NCBI GenBank assembly: GCA_003557765.1
Contig: PWNO01000128.1
Coordinates: 1 to 16,718 of the forward strand
DNA: 16,718 bases
Reading direction: 5' to 3'
Source: Bacteroidales bacterium
Lineage (GTDB): Bacteria; Bacteroidota; Bacteroidia; Bacteroidales; UBA7960
Of the stretch, positions 13,364-16,718 are shown in pieces. The notes under the pieces were generated by a model, which saw nothing but the letters and a program-made list of their open reading frames with translations, ran no database searches and had not been told where the DNA came from. Both the position numbers and the translations under genes were made by a program. Position 1 is the first letter of the stretch. The number at the start of each line of letters is the position of its first letter.

Positions 13364-15709
13364 ATGAAAAGCGTTATTATCCCTTTTTTGCTGCATAGCT
13401 TGGCAATCATCATTTTACTATTTCATGCATCCGGGCTACATGCCGGTGATATCGCGATCGGTCACTGGCGTCACCATCTGCCCAACAATGAGATCACACG
13501 GCTGGCTGAAACAAGCAGCCACATTGTCGGAGCAACCCCTTATGGTATGGTGGCCTTTAACAAGGCCGACAACAGCATGAAAAGGATCAATAAGGTCAAT
13601 GGCCTTAACGACTTTGGAATATCTGCAATTCATTGGGATAAGCAGGAGGAGGTGCTGCTTATCGGATACGAGAATGGCAACCTCGACCTGATGCGCAACA
13701 ACCAGTTTTTGAACATTCCAGACATCATGCAAGCCTCCATATTTGGAAGCAAAACCATTAACCAGATCATTACCGCTAAAGAAAGCACGCTGCTGGCTTG
13801 TGATTTTGGCGTGGTGGAACTTGATGTGTCGGAAAGGCTGATTCTGGACACCTGGTTCATTGGCCCATATGGCAGCATGGTCAATGTGAACGACCTCCTT
13901 GTAACCGATTCGCTGATTTACGCTGCCACCAATGCTGGCCTGCTTTATGCAGAAGCAACTGCCCCGAACCTGGCTGATTACCGGAACTGGCAGCGCATGG
14001 CCGTGAGCCATGATAACAATGAGACTTTCAGCTTTGTGGCATCACATGCAGAAAAGATCTTTGTGGTGCGGCAGATGCAGGCAGAGGATATTCTGCTTTA
14101 CCATGATGGCCAGGACTGGCAATCATTAGCCCCTGAAAACGGTTTTGATGACACCTCCATCCGGTCTGTGCGCACCAGCAACGACAAGTTGCTGGTGGCT
14201 TCAGGTGGCAGGCTCGATATCTTTGATGCAAACATGTCCATTGTTAAACAGCTGAACAATTATTACAGCGGAAGCCCCACGCCTAATGATGCTTTATACG
14301 ATTCCAGCGGCAGGCTTTGGATTGCTGACCGGCGAAGAGGTCTTGTCAGACAACTCGGAGCCCAGAGTTATGAGCAGATCGTGCTGGAGGGGATGGATTA
14401 CCCGAATGCATTTGGATTAGATACCGGTGGAGGCAGGTTGTGGGTGGTTCCCGGCGGAAAGTCTTACAGAGGGTCTAATGAATGGAATGCCGACGGTTTT
14501 TATTTCTTTGAAAACGGGAAATGGACCCGCTACAATCGATGGCAGTTCCCTGTGATTGATGATGTAAGAGATATCATTGACGTCACTGTAGATCCCGCCA
14601 ATCCAGAAAGGGCTTATGCCGCAGCCTGGCATGGCGGGATGATCGTCCTCAGTACAGATGGCGTTGTTGAACGATATGACGAAACCAACAGCACCTTACA
14701 AAAACGTGCAGGATTAGATGACTACCTGCGCGTTGGTGGTACAGCCCTGGACCAGAACGGAAACCTATGGGTGACCAATTCCGAAACAGAACACCCCCTC
14801 TCCGTAAAAAAGCCTGATGGTGAATGGATGGCATTTGGCAGCGGAGGCACTTTGGGCTCCCAGGCAATGGTGGGCAATATCATCATAGACAGGCACAACC
14901 AGAAATGGGTAAACCTGCATGGAGATGGCATATTTCTCTTTAAGGAGCATTCGCTTAACAACACACAAAGCTTTGATTCAAGAAGGCTTACCACCCAATC
15001 AGGGAACGGCGGACTGCCATCCAATCGTGTGCACAGCATGGCGGTTGACCATAATGGATATGTGTGGGTTGGTACGGAACAAGGTGTAGGTGTTTTTTAT
15101 TCACCGGCAAGGGCATTTGATGGCAGTCCCTTTGATGCCCATCGCATCATCGTGGAACAGGAGGACGGCTTTGCAGGATACCTCCTGGAAACAGAAACCG
15201 TCACCGCAATCACTGTCGATGGATCCAACAAAAAATGGTTCGGCACAGCACGCTCCGGTGCTTTTCTTCTTTCAGCAGATGGCAGAGAAACCATCTTCCA
15301 TTTTCACGAAGGGAACAGTCCCATTCCATCGAATAACATCCTGGATATTGCCATCAACGATCAAAACGGAGAAATATTCTTTGCTACCGACAGGGGACTG
15401 GCATCTTACAGGGGCTTTGCCACAAAGGCGGGAGCCCGGCACAGTGATGAGGTATATGCTTATCCCAATCCGGTCAGAAGGGGCTATGATGGTTACATAG
15501 CTGTAAAAGGCCTGGTGAGAAACGCCAATGTCAAAATCACCGATATCAGTGGAAACCTGGTATGGGAAACCGTGGCAGAAGGAGGTCAGGCGATATGGAA
15601 TGGACAGGACATGCGCGGCCGGAGGCCTTCAACTGGGGTATACCTGGTGTTTTCCGCCAATGATGATGGAGAAGAAACCATGGTGACAAAAATCATGTTC
15701 ATGAACTAA
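13364..15709 (+). CDS. porZ: Type IX secretion system attachment-complex protein PorZ (two beta-propellers plus C-terminal beta-sandwich)
   Basis: PorZ is a surface component of the T9SS attachment complex with PorU, PorV and PorQ, which removes the C-terminal signal of cargo and links it to anionic LPS in Porphyromonas gingivalis. The 781-residue protein has a signal peptide (1-27, hydrophobic core IIPFLLHSLAIIILLF, likely cut after HA). It then has the PorZ opening GHWRHHLPNNEITRLAE. Residues about 30-680 carry propeller strands such as GRLWIADRRRGLVR, GNLWVTNSE, GYVWVGTEQGVGVFY and KKWFGTARSGAFLL. Residues 697-781 form a CTD-like beta-sandwich starting VYAYPNPVRRG and ending KIMFMN. Automatic tools may name it a two-component regulator propeller protein, but it has no kinase or DNA-binding domain. 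recO follows after 15 bp, a neighbour I recall for porZ elsewhere in Bacteroidota. Confidence 0.88.
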   Translation: MKSVIIPFLLHSLAIIILLFHASGLHAGDIAIGHWRHHLPNNEITRLAETSSHIVGATPYGMVAFNKADNSMKRINKVNGLNDFGISAIHWDKQEEVLLIGYENGNLDLMRNNQFLNIPDIMQASIFGSKTINQIITAKESTLLACDFGVVELDVSERLILDTWFIGPYGSMVNVNDLLVTDSLIYAATNAGLLYAEATAPNLADYRNWQRMAVSHDNNETFSFVASHAEKIFVVRQMQAEDILLYHDGQDWQSLAPENGFDDTSIRSVRTSNDKLLVASGGRLDIFDANMSIVKQLNNYYSGSPTPNDALYDSSGRLWIADRRRGLVRQLGAQSYEQIVLEGMDYPNAFGLDTGGGRLWVVPGGKSYRGSNEWNADGFYFFENGKWTRYNRWQFPVIDDVRDIIDVTVDPANPERAYAAAWHGGMIVLSTDGVVERYDETNSTLQKRAGLDDYLRVGGTALDQNGNLWVTNSETEHPLSVKKPDGEWMAFGSGGTLGSQAMVGNIIIDRHNQKWVNLHGDGIFLFKEHSLNNTQSFDSRRLTTQSGNGGLPSNRVHSMAVDHNGYVWVGTEQGVGVFYSPARAFDGSPFDAHRIIVEQEDGFAGYLLETETVTAITVDGSNKKWFGTARSGAFLLSADGRETIFHFHEGNSPIPSNNILDIAINDQNGEIFFATDRGLASYRGFATKAGARHSDEVYAYPNPVRRGYDGYIAVKGLVRNANVKITDISGNLVWETVAEGGQAIWNGQDMRGRRPSTGVYLVFSANDDGEETMVTKIMFMN

Positions 15710-15724
15710 GGCTTACTCACCAGG

Positions 15725-16453
15725 ATGATCAGCAGCACAGAAGGCATTGTGATCCATGCCCTAAAATATGGCGAAACCAGCATCATCGCCAGGATTTTTA
15801 CCCGGGACCTGGGCATGCAATCGTATCTCGTGCGTGGTGTGAGAAAGTCTCGCTCATCAAGGAAGCAACACCTATTCCAGCCACTGACCATGGTCCACAT
15901 GGTCGTATCCCACAAAGAGAAAGCCGGCCTTAACCACATCAAAGAAATACAGCTATTAGATCCGTACCAAACCATTCCGGTTAAAGTCGAAAAAACCAGC
16001 CTGGTCATATTTCTCGCAGAGATCCTTTCCCATGCCCTGAAAAACCAGGAAACCAATGAAGGCTTGTTCCTGTTTTTACGAACAGCCCTGCTGCACCTCG
16101 ACAACACCGAAGATCCCGTAACCAACTTCCACCTGGTCTTCCTGATAAGATTAAGCAAGTACCTGGGCTTTCATCCCGGAAACAATCATGGCAAACACCA
16201 TCGCTTCTTCAATCTCCGGGAAGGCGTTTATCAATCCTCGGCGGGCAATAGCCAGGACACGATGAACGAAGAGGAAAGTCAAGCGTTTATGACAATCACC
16301 GGGTCATCACTCGAAAACCAGCACCAACTTGATATCCCCAAAGCTTTGCGCAAAAGACTTTTGCAAAAAACCATCGATTACTACCGCCACCACCTTGCAG
16401 GCATGCCCGAAGTAAAATCACTCAGCGTCCTGGAAACCATTTTCTCCGATTAG
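15725..16453 (+). CDS. recO: DNA repair protein RecO
   Basis: RecO works in the RecF pathway: it binds SSB and DNA, anneals complementary strands and, with RecR, loads RecA on gapped DNA. The 242-residue length is normal. Residues 1-80 form the OB-fold: STEGIVIHALKYGETSIIAR (4-23), IFTRDLGMQSYLVRGVRKSR (24-43) with the basic DNA-binding face. The remainder is the helical RecO C-terminal domain (LVIFLAEILSHALKN, TNFHLVFLIRLSKYLGFHPG). No Cys4 zinc motif is present; many Bacteroidota and Proteobacteria RecO proteins also lack it. The start ATG 15725 is 15 bp after the porZ stop, so the two are probably co-transcribed. No terminator hairpin is evident directly after the TAG. Confidence 0.93.
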   Translation: MISSTEGIVIHALKYGETSIIARIFTRDLGMQSYLVRGVRKSRSSRKQHLFQPLTMVHMVVSHKEKAGLNHIKEIQLLDPYQTIPVKVEKTSLVIFLAEILSHALKNQETNEGLFLFLRTALLHLDNTEDPVTNFHLVFLIRLSKYLGFHPGNNHGKHHRFFNLREGVYQSSAGNSQDTMNEEESQAFMTITGSSLENQHQLDIPKALRKRLLQKTIDYYRHHLAGMPEVKSLSVLETIFSD

Positions 16454-16488
16454 CAGCCCCGCCACCATTACCCCTTTTCTTAGCACAC

Positions 16489-16545
16489 ACCCGGACTTTT
16501 CGACCTCCTCCCTCTCTTCCCTTTCGTCATTTCGTCTTTATGTCC
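16489..16545 (+). repeat. First TTTCGACC/TTTCGTCN-type repeat block after recO
   Basis: The block opens with ACCCGGACTTTTCGACCT (16489-16506). After a pyrimidine-only stretch it continues with consecutive 8-bp units TTTCGTCA (16522-16529), TTTCGTCT (16530-16537) and TTATGTCC (16538-16545). Bases 16501-16560 contain 50 pyrimidines out of 60. No coding frame of note crosses it. Confidence 0.65.
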
Positions 16546-16609
16546 TGTCCCTCCCTGGTTATCATCTTCGCAGCACAAAGACCATCAAACCTCCCCAGGC
16601 CCAAGGCAT

Positions 16610-16684
16610 ACCCGGACTTTTCGACCTTTCGACCCTTCGACCTTTCGACCTCAGACATTTTGTCTTTTTGTCCTTTTGTCCTTT
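16610..16684 (+). repeat. Second TTTCGACC-type repeat block after recO
   Basis: It opens with the same 18-bp sequence ACCCGGACTTTTCGACCT (16610-16627), 121 bp downstream of the first copy. Units TTTCGACC (16619), TTTCGACCC (16627), TTCGACC (16636) and TTTCGACC (16643) follow head to tail. The series then changes to a G-T version: TTTTGTC (16658), TTTTTGTCC (16665) and TTTTGTCC (16674). The units are 7-9 bp, centred on 8 bp. Nothing else recognisable lies between here and the window end. Confidence 0.75.
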
Positions 16685-16718
16685 AAAACAACTTCAGCAC
16701 CAACGCTTTGTTTCCAGG

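Noticed and set aside
13436..14011. Antisense ORF (191 codons) within porZ
   Set aside because: Complementary-frame shadow of porZ without motif or initiation signals.
13364..15709. PorZ gene as a two-component sensor
   Set aside because: It has propeller repeats of the kind that triggers that name, but no histidine kinase, receiver or DNA-binding domain; the C-terminus is the PorZ-type beta-sandwich.
16489..16684. CRISPR array in the terminal repeats
   Set aside because: Units are 7-9 bp with no spacers of uniform length and no cas genes nearby; this is a simple tandem repeat.

Overview
The window looks like chromosomal core DNA of a Bacteroidota bacterium, probably in the Bacteroidales/Marinilabiliales range, though rank below phylum is inference. 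Four things point there. It carries the gliding/type IX secretion lipoprotein GldH and the T9SS attachment-complex protein PorZ. PheS has the Cys4 insert and DnaX-like delta' has the degenerate P-loop usual in this phylum. Start codons almost never have a Shine-Dalgarno sequence. Several genes are preceded by the Bacteroidota -7 promoter element TAnnTTTG, three times as exactly TATCTTTG. There are no tRNA or rRNA genes, insertion sequences, phage genes or CRISPR arrays.

Layout. Bases 2-181 hold the C-terminal end of an unrecognised gene. A promoter and a short-repeat leader follow, then an exported cyclophilin (300-992), pheS (1007-2038), an 8-bp tandem repeat, and kynureninase (2108-3379). 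polA (3488-6292) has its own promoter and converges on an MltF-type lytic transglycosylase on the minus strand (6355-7806); the two share a terminator hairpin. A 335-bp divergent intergenic region (7807-8141) holds promoters for both sides, a direct repeat, a palindrome and a long hairpin. From there a plus-strand series runs: holB (8142-9284), ricT/yaaT (9364-10544, broken by a one-base frameshift at about 9612), gldH (10551-11024), a class A penicillin-binding protein (11076-13331), porZ (13364-15709) and recO (15725-16453). The last 265 bp are pyrimidine-rich and carry more of the same 8-bp repeats.

How the genes relate. There are three themes. Genome maintenance and translation: polA, holB, recO and pheS. 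Cell-wall synthesis and turnover: the PBP and the lytic transglycosylase. Surface export and gliding: GldH and PorZ. ricT, gldH, pbp, porZ and recO are packed with gaps of 6, 51, 32 and 15 bp and are probably co-transcribed.

I did not find a clearly new system such as a defence island, secretion cassette or retroelement. The parts most worth a second look are non-coding: a recurring 8-bp TTTCGACC-type tandem repeat in several intergenic gaps, predicted transcripts of holB and ricT that would begin with a hairpin, and the ricT frameshift.
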